Positions 42,995 through 52,223 of a DNA stretch of 64,000 nucleotides are shown here, one piece after another. The notes beneath the pieces are model-generated. The model was not told the origin of the DNA, did no database searches, and saw nothing but the letters and a program-made list of their open reading frames with translations. The translations under genes and the position numbers were made by a program. Source of the stretch: Acidicapsa dinghuensis (GTDB lineage Bacteria; Acidobacteriota; Terriglobia; Terriglobales; Acidobacteriaceae); the NCBI RefSeq assembly GCF_025685685.1, contig NZ_JAGSYH010000009.1, positions 124,001-188,000 on the forward strand. The letters run 5' to 3'. Numbering within the stretch: position 1 is the stretch's first letter; every line of letters starts with the position of its first letter.

Positions 42995-44227
42995 ATGAAA
43001 CCTCGTATTCTCGCCGTTATTATTGCGGTCGGCCTTGCTGGCATCTTTGTCTTTGCAGAAGATGCTTCCAAACTGCCGCAGCCCACAGGCCCTTACGGTA
43101 TCGGCCGCATTGCCTGCGACTGGACGGACACCTCCCGCCTCGACACCCTCAGTCCCGATCCAACACGCCATCGCGAGCTGATGGTCTACCTCTGGTACCC
43201 AACAAATCGCCCCTCCATCGAGCCACACGGCACATATTTGCCTGGCGCAAAGAAAATCGACGCCGACCCGCAGCTCGGTCCCTCTATGCGCGAGGGATAC
43301 GGCCCAACCTGGCCGCAGATCCTCTCCGGTGCTCTCTATTCGCACGTCGTTGAGAACGCACCCGCAGCTAAGGCACCTAAGCAATTCCCCGTCGTGATCT
43401 TCTCCCACGGTCTGGGCGGCAATGGATTCGGTTACACGGCACTCTTCGAATTCCTGGCCAGTCGCGGTTACGTCGTGGCAGCCATCGAGCACCCAGGCAC
43501 CGCTGATGTAGTGGTGTTTCCCGACGGCCGGCTCGTGCCGATTACCCACGACACTCCCCCGCCAGGTCTGACGCCAGCGCAGCAGATGCAGCGCATGATG
43601 GATTCTGTCGGCAAAGGGATCGAAAACGGAGCGGCCGATGAGCGATTCGTGCTAGACCGGCTTATCAAAGAAAACAACGGCAGTGCAAAGGAATTTGTCC
43701 TAGCTGGCAGGCTCGACCTGACCAACGTGGCTCTCATGGGCCACTCCGCTGGGGCAGACTTCGCCGCGCGCGCCTGCGAGCTGGATGCACGATTCAAATC
43801 CTGCATCGCTCTCGACGGTGCCATGGTTCCCGTTTCAGCGCTCCCCGAGTTCCCCGATCATGCGAAGATCCAGCAGCCCCTGCTTTATCTTGAAAACCAC
43901 TACGACGAAGCCCACATGTTCGGCACACATGAACAGCATCTTGCTTTCTTCAAGGAGAAGGAACAGGAGCTTTCGCAGTGCCCGAAGGGCAGCTACCACG
44001 TCGTCTTGAGCCCTCCGGGGATGATGCATGGCAGCTTCAGCGATACATACATACTGCACGCCGGAAACATGTCAGAGCAGACAGCGCAGGCAGTGCACAA
44101 TCTTGGGTTGGTCGAGACTTATATCCTCGCCTTCCTCGACAAGAACCTGAAAGGCACTCCAGCACCGCTATTAGATGATCCCAACGCTTCGCACCCAGAA
44201 GCTACGATTGAACGCCTCGGTAAATGA
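42995..44227 (+). CDS. Secreted PAF-acetylhydrolase-like alpha/beta hydrolase
   Basis: 410 residues with a signal peptide (MKPRILAVIIAVGLAGIFVFA); GGAGG stands 6 bases before the ATG. Core motifs: HRELMVYLWYPTN, FPVVIFSHGLGGNGFGYTALFEFLASRGYVVAAIEHPGTAD (oxyanion region), VALMGHSAGADFAARA (nucleophile Ser in G-H-S-A-G), the acid within LYLENHYDEAHM, and the His in MMHGSF. This layout matches bacterial platelet-activating-factor acetylhydrolase-like lipases (esterases of short-chain or oxidised phospholipids). Substrate is not decided by the sequence. It follows the SPFH gene by 28 bases, so it may belong to the same operon. Confidence 0.85.
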   Translation: MKPRILAVIIAVGLAGIFVFAEDASKLPQPTGPYGIGRIACDWTDTSRLDTLSPDPTRHRELMVYLWYPTNRPSIEPHGTYLPGAKKIDADPQLGPSMREGYGPTWPQILSGALYSHVVENAPAAKAPKQFPVVIFSHGLGGNGFGYTALFEFLASRGYVVAAIEHPGTADVVVFPDGRLVPITHDTPPPGLTPAQQMQRMMDSVGKGIENGAADERFVLDRLIKENNGSAKEFVLAGRLDLTNVALMGHSAGADFAARACELDARFKSCIALDGAMVPVSALPEFPDHAKIQQPLLYLENHYDEAHMFGTHEQHLAFFKEKEQELSQCPKGSYHVVLSPPGMMHGSFSDTYILHAGNMSEQTAQAVHNLGLVETYILAFLDKNLKGTPAPLLDDPNASHPEATIERLGK

Positions 44228-44282
44228 TTTGTATCTGTTCGGTCGACCGCAAACGACTCTTCAGGCTATGTAGGAGATTCCC

Positions 44283-44816
44283 ATGAAGAACTTTCATCTC
44301 GCGTCTATCGTTCTGATCGCGGCCGCGACGGCCGCAGTCATCTTCGGCTCTGTCGAATTGTCCATGTCGGCCACCGCCGTCGCCGCCGCTTCCGCGGCTA
44401 ACGTGGTCGCGCAAGCTGCCACTGCTCCAACAGCACCCACGCAAAACTGGGCCGGCGTCTGGAACATCACCGCCCCCGGCAAACCCGGCGGCGTCCTCAA
44501 CATTGCCAATGATGCGGGCCCGAACGGCTCCTCATTCTCCGGCATCATCGTCTTCTACGTCATGAACCGCGAATCCGGCGAACGCATCGGGATCGAGCCG
44601 CGCACCATGATCAACCCGCACATTGAAGGCAACACATTCGTATTCCAGGTACGCCGCATCCTCAAGCCTCATCTGCGAGACGAAGCCCCTGATCAGACTT
44701 TTGACCCTACCGACATCGCCGACATGAAGCTGACCCTGGAATCTGCAACCAAAGCCAACCTGACCTGCCCCAAATGCGGCGACGCCGCGCCGACAGAACT
44801 CGTGAAAGCACAGTAG
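44283..44816 (+). CDS. Secreted protein of unknown function
   Basis: 177 residues, AGGAG 5 bases before ATG. The N-terminal signal or anchor (about 5-45) is followed by a compact beta-rich domain: NWAGVWNITAPGKPGGVLNIAND, FSGIIVFYVMNRESGERIGIEPRTM, GNTFVFQVRRI, and MKLTLESATKANLTCPKCG. The repeated strands and W-x-G-V-W start resemble the small lipocalin-like or DUF1579-like proteins in secreted acidobacterial sets, but I cannot name a family. CPKCG near the C-terminus could hold a disulphide or metal site. It may be the last gene of the unit starting at the GntR regulator. Confidence 0.7.
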   Translation: MKNFHLASIVLIAAATAAVIFGSVELSMSATAVAAASAANVVAQAATAPTAPTQNWAGVWNITAPGKPGGVLNIANDAGPNGSSFSGIIVFYVMNRESGERIGIEPRTMINPHIEGNTFVFQVRRILKPHLRDEAPDQTFDPTDIADMKLTLESATKANLTCPKCGDAAPTELVKAQ

Positions 44817-44881
44817 CGAAACGGATCTTGGGAATACCGGTCTACTCCGTATATAACTGAGGAATATTTGTAGGAGTTTCT

Positions 44882-45883
44882 GTGCAAGTTATTAGATGGG
44901 TACCGTTGTTAGCTCTTCTGGTCGGCTCCCGTTGCTTCGCCGCCGCACAACAATTGATTGAAATCGATCAGAAGACACTTAATGAACACGTGCTCCACCG
45001 CGTACATCCTGTCTATCCCGCCATAGCCAAGGCTGCTCATTTCTCTGGCACCGTGGTACTTGACGTAGTGGTGGGAACCACAGGCAAGATTGAATCTATC
45101 AAGGCAGTAAGTGGCAATTCACTGCTGATACCGGCTGCAACCGACTGTGTCAAGCAATGGATCTACAAGCCCTTTGAGAACGGCGGGCAACCAGCAACTG
45201 CGCATGGGAAAGTATCGATCGTCTTCTCTCTCGGCGACGATCCCAAAAACTCGCCGCCCCCTCCCGAAAGCCAAATTTCAGGAAGTCAATCTCAGACCGT
45301 CACCATAACACTTGCGCCGCCAGATGAGAGGGGTAAACCCGATGAGGAAATTGCCACTCGTTATTTCTCCGCTCACAATGAGTGCACGAAACAAGTGATT
45401 GCGTGAAATCACGACAAGACAACTGCCGACGTGTGCAGGAAAGCAGCCGACATAGCGTCTGAATTTAGCCCTGATAACCGCTTTATCGAGAAACGATCCG
45501 CTTTTGTATATGCAGCGACGGCCATTGCGAACAGTGGCGATCTCAATAATGCAATCCCCTATGCAAAGAAAGCCGTCGCGGTTGTATCGCTAGGTCACGA
45601 CGACAACTCGGGGAGCAGTGCTGCTTATTCAGTCCTCGGCGAACTTGAAGCACTGACCGGCAATTTTGCAGATGGAGATCACGATTTGACGACGAGCGAG
45701 GATTACGAGCGAAAAGGAATTGTCTGGGCAGAAACAAATGCCGCAAGTTTGGCACCTAGCTATCGCGGTACTCTGGCTAAAGATCTGCGGTTTCACGCTG
45801 AGTTGCTCAAACACCTCAATCGTCCTGAAGATGCGCAAGCAAAACTCGACGAGGCAAACAAACTTAGCCCATCTGTCCAGTGA
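44882..45883 (+). pseudogene. TonB C-terminal/TPR energy-transducer-like gene split by one in-frame TGA
   Basis: A GTG start (44882, preceded by TAGGAG) begins a 174-residue reading with a signal peptide and a TonB C-terminal domain (VHPVYPAIAKAAHFSGTVVLDVVVGTTGKIESIKAVSG). It stops at TGA 45404-45406. The same frame then continues for another 159 codons without a stop to 45883 (region resumes NHDKTTADVCRKAADIASEF, then TPR-like helices with NAIPYAKKAVAV). The second half has no ribosome-binding site and only GTG to start on. TonB_C-plus-TPR fusions of this kind are common in acidobacteria, so the most economical reading is one gene of about 334 codons with a nonsense change. A stop-codon readthrough or a sequencing error is possible. 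Confidence 0.7.
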
Positions 45884-46319
45884 AAAGCGGACTAGCCCAA
45901 CCAGCCACCTATAGTTGACGTTCGGCATGAACCCAGGGTTGCAAAGGCACCGGGCTTAAGCTGATGACCGCAGCCCGAATCTCCAGCATCTTCTTAAACT
46001 TCGCCATGAACTCGCGATATCGCGTTCGTTTACAAATGTGACATTCGTCTGCAGCCGTCCCGCTTATTGCGTGGAATTATCCCCCGTGGGCGCATACTGG
46101 AATCTCAGGAATACACATCAACATCGCAAACTACCCGAAAGCCAACCGGAAGCGACACGAAGCACACGCAAAAAGTGCACAAATACGGCGCAAAAACGCG
46201 CTTAAACACACTCTGAATTCCGCATAACCCCTGTAGTATCATATGCTTGCGGGCAAAAGCAAGTACCCACCCCTCCCCTGCCGCGCAATTCGCATGCCAT
46301 TCCGTGTTTCGGGGCTGCT
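45884..46319. other. Gene-free region with a decayed copy of the E2 3' end
   Basis: No supported gene lies in these 436 bases. At 45975-46015 a minus-strand stretch encodes EFMAKFKKMLE. It matches the end of the adjacent E2 gene (KFMAEFKKTLE, 46338-46378) at 33 of 41 bases by hand count, so it is probably a remnant of an old duplication. Confidence 0.6.
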
Positions 46320-48047
46320 TCAGCCGATATCGCCGTCCCAGTTTTCCAGCGTCTTCTTGAACTCCGCCATGAACTTGCCGCCGTCCGCGCCATCAATGAT
46401 GCGGTGATCAAAGCCCAGGCAGAAGTGCTGCGTCGAGCGGATCGCGATCGTGTCGTTACCCTCTGCGTCCGTCAGCACCACCGGCTCTTTCTTGAGGCCG
46501 CCAATGGCCATGATCGCCGAGTCCGGCTGGTTGATGATCGGCGTGCCAAACTCCTCGCCGAAGATGCCGGAGTTGGTTAGCGTAAACGTCGAGCCCTGCA
46601 CCTCTTCCGGCTTCAGCCGCTTCGTCCGCGCCCGCTCCGCAAGATCGGCGACGGCACGCGCCAGCCCCAGGAAGCTACGATCCTCTGCCTGGTGGATGAC
46701 GGGCACGATCAGGCCCCAGTCGAGCGCCACGGCAATGCCGAGATTGATGTTGCGGTGATAGCGGATGCGAAGATCGGCCCCAGAACCCTCCATGCTCGCA
46801 TTCACAATCGGAAACTTGCGCAACGTATGGATCGCCGCTGCTGCGATGAACGGCATGTAGGTGAGCTTTACGCCGTTGCGCTGCTCGTACTTCGCCTTCT
46901 CGCGCTCACGCAACTTGACGATGCGCGTCATGTCCACCTTAAAGACCGTGTACACATGCGGGCTGACCTGTACGCTCTCCACCATGCGCTGCGCAATGAT
47001 GGCGCGCATGCGCGAGAGAGGCACCAGCTCGCCAGGCGCAGCGATGCCCGACGCCGAAGCGCTCGCAGCGGCAACAGCCCGCTGAGCGGCCTGGGCAGCA
47101 AGTCCGGCCGGCGGAGCCACCTTGGCCGCCGGGACCGAACCTGCTCCATACTCTGCCAGATGCTTCAGCACATCGTCCTTGGTGATGCGACCGCTGGAGC
47201 CAGTGCCGGGAATCTGCGCGAGGTCGAGATTGTTATCGCGTGCGATGCGCCGTACCAGCGGTGAAGATCGCGGCTCAGCCTGCATTCCCGCAGCAGCAGG
47301 AGCAGGCAGTTTTCCTTCCGAAGTATGCGTCGGTGCGGGGGTCGACGCCGGTTTCGCAAGCCCCGGTCCGGAAACCGCTGCAGGCGCAGGAGCTGCCTTG
47401 CCGGAGCCTGCGCCGCCAATTACAGCAACAACGGTGTTGATCTGCACCGTCGCGCCTTCGGGTGCCCTGATCTCGCTCAACACTCCCGTCACGGGAGCCG
47501 GAATCTCAGCATCGACTTTGTCGGTAGAAATCTCAAACAATGGCTCGTCTTTCTGAACCGTATCGCCTGCCTTCTTCAACCACTTCGTAATCGTGCCCTC
47601 AAAGATGGACTCGCCCATCTGCGGCATCACAACTTCCGTTCCGGCGCCGCTTCCGCCGGCGGAAGTCTCAGCCGCAGCGCCAACCTTATCGACGTTGAGT
47701 TGAGCCGCTGCTTCCGGAGTTGCGGTCTTCGCCGGAGCTTTGTCAACAGTCTCGGTAACGCCATCGGGAGCGGCAACCTTCGCTACAGGAGCTGTCGCAG
47801 CATTACTCACTTCCCCGCCAATCACCGCAATCACAGTGTTGATTTGCACGGTCGCGCCCTCGGTAAACTTGATCTCACTCAGCACGCCAGCAGAGGGTGA
47901 AGGGATCTCGGCATCCACCTTGTCCGTTGAAATCTCGAGCAGCGGTTCGTCCTTCTGCACTGCGTCGCCGACCTTCTTAAGCCACTTGGTGATGGTGCCT
48001 TCAAAGATCGACTCGCCCATCTGGGGCATGATGACATCGATTGCCAT
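46320..48047 (-). CDS. sucB: 2-oxoacid dehydrogenase E2 acyltransferase with two lipoyl domains
   Basis: 575 residues. Two lipoyl domains (about 1-77 and 140-215) each carry EISTDKVDAEIP (lipoyl lysines near 43 and 181). They are joined by Ala/Pro-rich linkers. A peripheral-subunit-binding domain follows (SPLVRRIARDNNLDLAQIPGTGSSGRITKDDVLKHL), then the catalytic domain ending with FCLGFDHRIIDGADGG, which has the DHR-x2-DG catalytic His and Asp. It would be the core of 2-oxoglutarate dehydrogenase (succinyltransferase) or a related pyruvate/branched-chain complex; specificity is not certain, so the symbol is provisional. lipB lies just upstream on the same strand, supplying the octanoyl groups that LipA turns into lipoyl. 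Confidence 0.88.
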   Translation of the reverse strand: MAIDVIMPQMGESIFEGTITKWLKKVGDAVQKDEPLLEISTDKVDAEIPSPSAGVLSEIKFTEGATVQINTVIAVIGGEVSNAATAPVAKVAAPDGVTETVDKAPAKTATPEAAAQLNVDKVGAAAETSAGGSGAGTEVVMPQMGESIFEGTITKWLKKAGDTVQKDEPLFEISTDKVDAEIPAPVTGVLSEIRAPEGATVQINTVVAVIGGAGSGKAAPAPAAVSGPGLAKPASTPAPTHTSEGKLPAPAAAGMQAEPRSSPLVRRIARDNNLDLAQIPGTGSSGRITKDDVLKHLAEYGAGSVPAAKVAPPAGLAAQAAQRAVAAASASASGIAAPGELVPLSRMRAIIAQRMVESVQVSPHVYTVFKVDMTRIVKLREREKAKYEQRNGVKLTYMPFIAAAAIHTLRKFPIVNASMEGSGADLRIRYHRNINLGIAVALDWGLIVPVIHQAEDRSFLGLARAVADLAERARTKRLKPEEVQGSTFTLTNSGIFGEEFGTPIINQPDSAIMAIGGLKKEPVVLTDAEGNDTIAIRSTQHFCLGFDHRIIDGADGGKFMAEFKKTLENWDGDIG

Positions 48048-48215
48048 GGTCCAGACCCTTTCCCTTGCCGTGCTGAAAGCCAGCCGCTTCTCGTGATACG
48101 CGGTTGCGCCCGATTTCCTTGTGGATTATAAAAGCCCGCGGGCACCACCCGCCGGGTACCAGCCGTTAGATGTAGGTGGTGTTACAGCGGTTTCGAGGCT
48201 GGCCAACCATTCCTC

Positions 48216-49070
48216 TCAGGCGCGAACCGGCTTTTGCGAGGGCTCAACATGAGGATGCCGCAATGCATCCACCTCTGCAGGCACCCGCATCGGCACACCC
48301 ACCTGCTCCACATCGCCTCGCTCGACCGCTCCGGCGCGGAGCGCTGCCAGTCCAGCAGCGCCATCCTCAAGCGCCAGAATCTGCTGGCCATACACTTGCC
48401 CGAAACATCGGGAAGCCACGTCAGCGCATTGCCGCAGCGTGGGCACATCGCCTTGATTTGGCATCTCCAGCTCCAGGCTCGTTACCTCGCGATCGGCGAT
48501 GCCACATGGAATGATCCATTGAAAGTCGCGCAGGTCCGTCGCCACGTTGAAAGCGAAGCCATGGGAGACAATTCCTCGCGACACATGAATGCCGATAGCG
48601 CCAATCTTTTTCTCTCGCAGTGTAGAGTTCACGGTGCCCTCCGGCGCGATAGTCCAGACGCCGGTGCGGCCTTTGACTCGTCCGGTCAACACGCCGTAGC
48701 TCGCGCATAAGCGGATTAAGGCTTCTTCCATGAGGCGCACAAAATCAACGGGACCAAGACGCCCGCCTGTTGCATTGGTCAGGCTGCGCAGATCAAAGAT
48801 GGGATAGCCGACTAGCTGCCCTGGTCCGTGGTAGGTGACATCGCCGCCGCGGTTGATCTCGAAGACGGTAACGCCTTTGCGCGCGAGCATCGCATCCGTC
48901 GCCAGAATATTGGCGCGCGTGGCGTTGCGGCCCAGCGTCAGCACCGGCGGATGCTCCAGCAGCAGCAGCGTGTTCTCGATCCGGCCCTGATGACGCAGCT
49001 CTACTAGCTCCTGCTGCAGCGCTAATGCTTCGCCGTAATCAATGCGGCCGAGATAGAGCGTTTGAATCAT
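48216..49070 (-). CDS. lipB: Octanoyltransferase (lipoyl-protein ligase B)
   Basis: 284 residues. NRGGDVTYHGPGQLVGYPIFDLR is the signature block. STLREKKIGAIGIHVSRGIVSHGFAFNV carries the catalytic Lys, and WIIPCGIADREVTSLE the catalytic Cys. It moves octanoate from acyl carrier protein to lipoyl domains in the cytosol, the first step of lipoate assembly. The core ends near residue 225; the last 55-60 residues (AALRAGAVERGDVEQVGVPMRVPAEVDALRHPHVE...) exceed the usual 210-230 length and have no recognised domain. It is 168 bases upstream of the E2 gene on the same strand. Confidence 0.94.
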   Translation of the reverse strand: MIQTLYLGRIDYGEALALQQELVELRHQGRIENTLLLLEHPPVLTLGRNATRANILATDAMLARKGVTVFEINRGGDVTYHGPGQLVGYPIFDLRSLTNATGGRLGPVDFVRLMEEALIRLCASYGVLTGRVKGRTGVWTIAPEGTVNSTLREKKIGAIGIHVSRGIVSHGFAFNVATDLRDFQWIIPCGIADREVTSLELEMPNQGDVPTLRQCADVASRCFGQVYGQQILALEDGAAGLAALRAGAVERGDVEQVGVPMRVPAEVDALRHPHVEPSQKPVRA

Positions 49071-49125
49071 CGTGTTGACACTATTCTACGAGCCTCGGGA
49101 ATGCGAGGCGAAAAGGGTCTGAGAT

Positions 49126-49674
49126 TCAAGTCGCGCTTTGCAGTTTCTCGCGAGTCAGCTCATTGAGCACTTGCATGCTCTCTGGTACTGGCGGACTCAC
49201 CAATCCTGGCTGCGCTATATCAAGAATGCGCTGGGGTTCGACGATGGCTTTCTTGCCTGGGTCGTAGAGCGCACCTTTCACCCATCCCACGGCAGCCAGA
49301 CCATCCTTGCCGGTAAAGGTCTGCTCCATATAAAACCAGCGGTCGTCCCAGCAATCGAGCCGGGTTGTGAGTGTGTACTGCGCCCACAACTCGAGGGAGC
49401 GTCGATAGGTGATCCAGACGCCACCTACCAGCGGCACCCAGCGGGCCTTGAGCACCGGCGTGAGTAAACCGGCTCTCGCCAGCAGCCGCATGCGCCCGTA
49501 ATCCATCACGCTGAGATAGCGGGCATTATTTAGATGGAGATTGAAATCGATGTCGTTGGGCCACACGCGCAGACGCACTACATCCGCGTCGAAGGCATGG
49601 AGCCGCGGCAGTGGAGCAATCCAGTTGCGGATCACCAGCGCAGGTATCCGGATGAAGCTGTTGTAATGAGCCAT
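49126..49674 (-). CDS. Acyl-CoA thioesterase-like protein (4HBT hotdog fold)
   Basis: 182 residues. VWPNDIDFNLHLNNARYLSVMDYGRMRLLARAG is the hotdog helix and active-site block (the D-x-D-x-N-x-H-x-N pattern of THEM6-like and YbgC-like thioesterases). The rest is strands typical of the fold (WITYRRSLELWAQYTLTTRLDCWDDRWFYMEQTF). It probably hydrolyses acyl-thioesters, but the substrate is unknown. The N-terminus has a short hydrophobic stretch (SFIRIPALVIRNWIAPL). It is 55 bases upstream of lipB on the same strand, so an operon thioesterase-lipB-E2 is likely; the role in lipoate or fatty-acid supply is inferred from position only. Confidence 0.82.
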   Translation of the reverse strand: MAHYNSFIRIPALVIRNWIAPLPRLHAFDADVVRLRVWPNDIDFNLHLNNARYLSVMDYGRMRLLARAGLLTPVLKARWVPLVGGVWITYRRSLELWAQYTLTTRLDCWDDRWFYMEQTFTGKDGLAAVGWVKGALYDPGKKAIVEPQRILDIAQPGLVSPPVPESMQVLNELTREKLQSAT

Positions 49675-49754
49675 CGCCGCGGACCGTCCCGGCTTTTAGT
49701 GTAGCCGCCGCTCATGTTGAACGACGGCCCGCGACAAACAATGGCAGTTACTGG

Positions 49755-52223
49755 CTACTCTGCGCGTAACGCATGCACGGGATCAACCGTTGCCGCGCGG
49801 CGAGACGGCAGATAGCAAGCCACCCATGAGATGCCCAGAATCACCGCCGTCGTTCCGCCGTAGGTGATTGGGTCCATCGGACTGACGTGATAGAGCAAGG
49901 ACGCCATCAGCCGCATCACTCCGAACGCCGTTGCGATACCGAGCCCTGCGCCGATGACGGTCAGCAGCATTCCCTGACGAACGAACATTGCGGTCAATGA
50001 CGGACGTTGCGCACCCAGCGCCATACGAATGCCGATCTCGCGCGTACGCTGCGACACCGAGTAAGCTATGACGCCATAGATGCCGATGATGCCCAGCAGC
50101 AGAGCCATGCTGGCGGCCACTACAAGCATGACCAGCGTGAACGAGGTCCGCGCCATGGACTTGGTATAAAACTCGCCCAGAGTTGAGACATTTGAGAGTG
50201 GCAGGTCAGAATCTATCGACCAGACAGCTTGTCGCGCCTGTTCCATAAAATTCTCAGAGCCGGCGCGACTGGTTCGGATGACGAGCGCTCCGCCGCGCAT
50301 GACATCCTCTGGCTGCCCCTCGAATTTCAAGCGCCACAACGGCCAGTAGACGGACGGCGGCGGGTCCTTGCTGACGCCATCATCGTATACATCGCGCACA
50401 ACGCCAATGATTTGCCGCCAGTCGTCCGTGCTCGCGACGCGAATGCGTTTGCCGATGGCATTAGCCGGACTGCCCCAGTATTCGCGAGCAAAGTTCTCCG
50501 AGATAATGGCGAACGGCTGCTTCTGGAGCTCATCATCCCAGGTATAGTCACGACCGGCGATGATCGGCGTGTCCAGCGTCTTGAAAACGCCGGGCGCAAC
50601 GTATTTGAAGCGGCGGATCGGCGGTATCTTGCCATCGGCGATCGGGTGATCTTCGGCATACAGCACATCGTTCGACGAAGAGCCGCTCATCGGCACAGCC
50701 GTCGTCATGCTCACAGACGTTACGCCGGGAATAGCGGCCAGCTTGTCGATGATCGCCTTCTGTTCGCGAACGACGCGCTCACGTTGTGTCTCAGGCACCC
50801 GCGCCTCGGGGATAAAGATGCGGAAGGACTGCACCGTATTTGGATCGGCGAAGCCCGGCGAAACGTGCATCAGGGCATAGAAGGTGCGAATCATAAGCCC
50901 GGAGCAGATCAGCAGCACCAGCGCCAGCGCCACCTGCATCACAACCAGAGCCTTACGAATGCGATGACGCTCGCGACCCTGGCTCAGTCCGCGGCCGCCT
51001 TCGCGCAGATCCTGGTTGATGGCTCCGCCGGCGTACTTCAGCACGGGAATCAAGCCGATCAGCAGGCTCACCGTAACCGCGATGCCAAGCGTGAACAGCA
51101 ACACCGGCAGATCGATGCCGATCTCATGAATACGCGGCAGTCCCGTTGGAGCGGCGGCGACAAGCAGGCGCAGCGCTCCGAAGGCAATGCCGAGGCCGAT
51201 GACGCTGCCCAGCATGCCCAGCGTCAGGCTTTCGATCAGAAGATCGACCGCGATGCGTCCGTAGCCCGCGCCCAATGCGCTGCGAATCGCCAGCTCCTGC
51301 CGGCGGCCCTCGACACGCACCAGCAGCAGATTGGCCACATTGGCGCAGGCGACCAGCAGCACCACGCCGATAGAGCCCATCAGTACCCACAACGCTTTGC
51401 CCACATCACCCACCACATCCTGCTTCAACAGGTGCAGATTGGGCTGGATATGCGCATCTTCGAATATCTTGGCGCTGAAGCCGTCCGGAGCCGGAAAGCT
51501 GCGATTGGCAATTGGGATCAGCCGTGCAATATCGGCGGAGGCCTGCTCCAGCGTAACCCCCGGCTTCATCCGCGCCAGTGCTTCATAGCTGAAGTTGCCG
51601 AGTTTTGTCTTGCTGCGATCCCACTGCATGGGGATGACGAGATCGACGTCCTGATAGTCGAGAAACTGAAATCCGCGCGGCAGCACGCCGATAATCTCGC
51701 GTGGCTTGCCATCGGCATTGATGTTGCGGCCGATGACATTGGGATCCGACCCAAACTTCTTTTGCCAATAGCCGTAGGAAATCATTGCCGTCGGCGGCGC
51801 TTCGGCGGTATCGTCGCGCTTCGTAAAGAGACGCCCAAGCGACGGGTGCACGCCAAGCAGAGGAAACGTTCCGTCCGTCACATCCAGCCCGCGGATATGC
51901 TCCGGCTCCCCCTGCCCCGTAATGGTGAAAGCATCCCCGTTATAGACCCCGACATCTTCAAACGACGTGTTCTGTTCCCTGTCGATAAAGTAGTACGACG
52001 GACAGATATTCAGCTCGGGGATACTGATCCCCGGCGCTTTGTGCCAAATGCCAATCAGCCGGTCCGGCTGAGGATAGGGCAGCGGCTTGAGCAGCACGCC
52101 CTCAATCACGCTGAAGATGGCGGTATTTGCGCCCACGCCGATGGCGAGCGTCAGCAGCACAATGGCGGTGAATAACGGAGTGCGCATGAGGCGGCGCACT
52201 ACCTGCCGGAATTGGTCGATCAT
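49755..52223 (-). CDS. ADOP-type duplicated permease lacking the N-terminal prefix
   Basis: 822 residues from ATG 52223. Unlike the other ADOPs here, the protein begins almost at helix 1 (MIDQFRQVVRRLMRTPLFTAIVLLTLAIGVGANTAIFS). The cytosolic prefix domain with its DExLRSHL-type motif is absent, and the upstream frame reads only polar, non-homologous residues. The rest is standard: MacB_PCD, FtsX (RVEGRRQELAIRSALGAGYGR), second MacB_PCD, second FtsX (SQRTREIGIRMALGAQR), end VDPVHALRAE. No PadR gene is next to it and no ATPase. The gene is divergent from the serine hydrolase gene, with about 400 bases between them. Confidence 0.92.
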   Translation of the reverse strand: MIDQFRQVVRRLMRTPLFTAIVLLTLAIGVGANTAIFSVIEGVLLKPLPYPQPDRLIGIWHKAPGISIPELNICPSYYFIDREQNTSFEDVGVYNGDAFTITGQGEPEHIRGLDVTDGTFPLLGVHPSLGRLFTKRDDTAEAPPTAMISYGYWQKKFGSDPNVIGRNINADGKPREIIGVLPRGFQFLDYQDVDLVIPMQWDRSKTKLGNFSYEALARMKPGVTLEQASADIARLIPIANRSFPAPDGFSAKIFEDAHIQPNLHLLKQDVVGDVGKALWVLMGSIGVVLLVACANVANLLLVRVEGRRQELAIRSALGAGYGRIAVDLLIESLTLGMLGSVIGLGIAFGALRLLVAAAPTGLPRIHEIGIDLPVLLFTLGIAVTVSLLIGLIPVLKYAGGAINQDLREGGRGLSQGRERHRIRKALVVMQVALALVLLICSGLMIRTFYALMHVSPGFADPNTVQSFRIFIPEARVPETQRERVVREQKAIIDKLAAIPGVTSVSMTTAVPMSGSSSNDVLYAEDHPIADGKIPPIRRFKYVAPGVFKTLDTPIIAGRDYTWDDELQKQPFAIISENFAREYWGSPANAIGKRIRVASTDDWRQIIGVVRDVYDDGVSKDPPPSVYWPLWRLKFEGQPEDVMRGGALVIRTSRAGSENFMEQARQAVWSIDSDLPLSNVSTLGEFYTKSMARTSFTLVMLVVAASMALLLGIIGIYGVIAYSVSQRTREIGIRMALGAQRPSLTAMFVRQGMLLTVIGAGLGIATAFGVMRLMASLLYHVSPMDPITYGGTTAVILGISWVACYLPSRRAATVDPVHALRAE

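Noticed and set aside
45404..45406. TGA as a selenocysteine codon in the TonB-C/TPR gene
   Set aside because: TonB/TPR proteins have no redox site at this place, and there is no selenocysteine machinery in view; a nonsense change or sequence error is simpler.
50229..52175. A 648-codon open reading on the plus strand
   Set aside because: It lies entirely opposite the solo ADOP gene, is rich in His/Gln/Arg/Asp with no family motif, and is a shadow of the high-GC codon pattern of the real gene.
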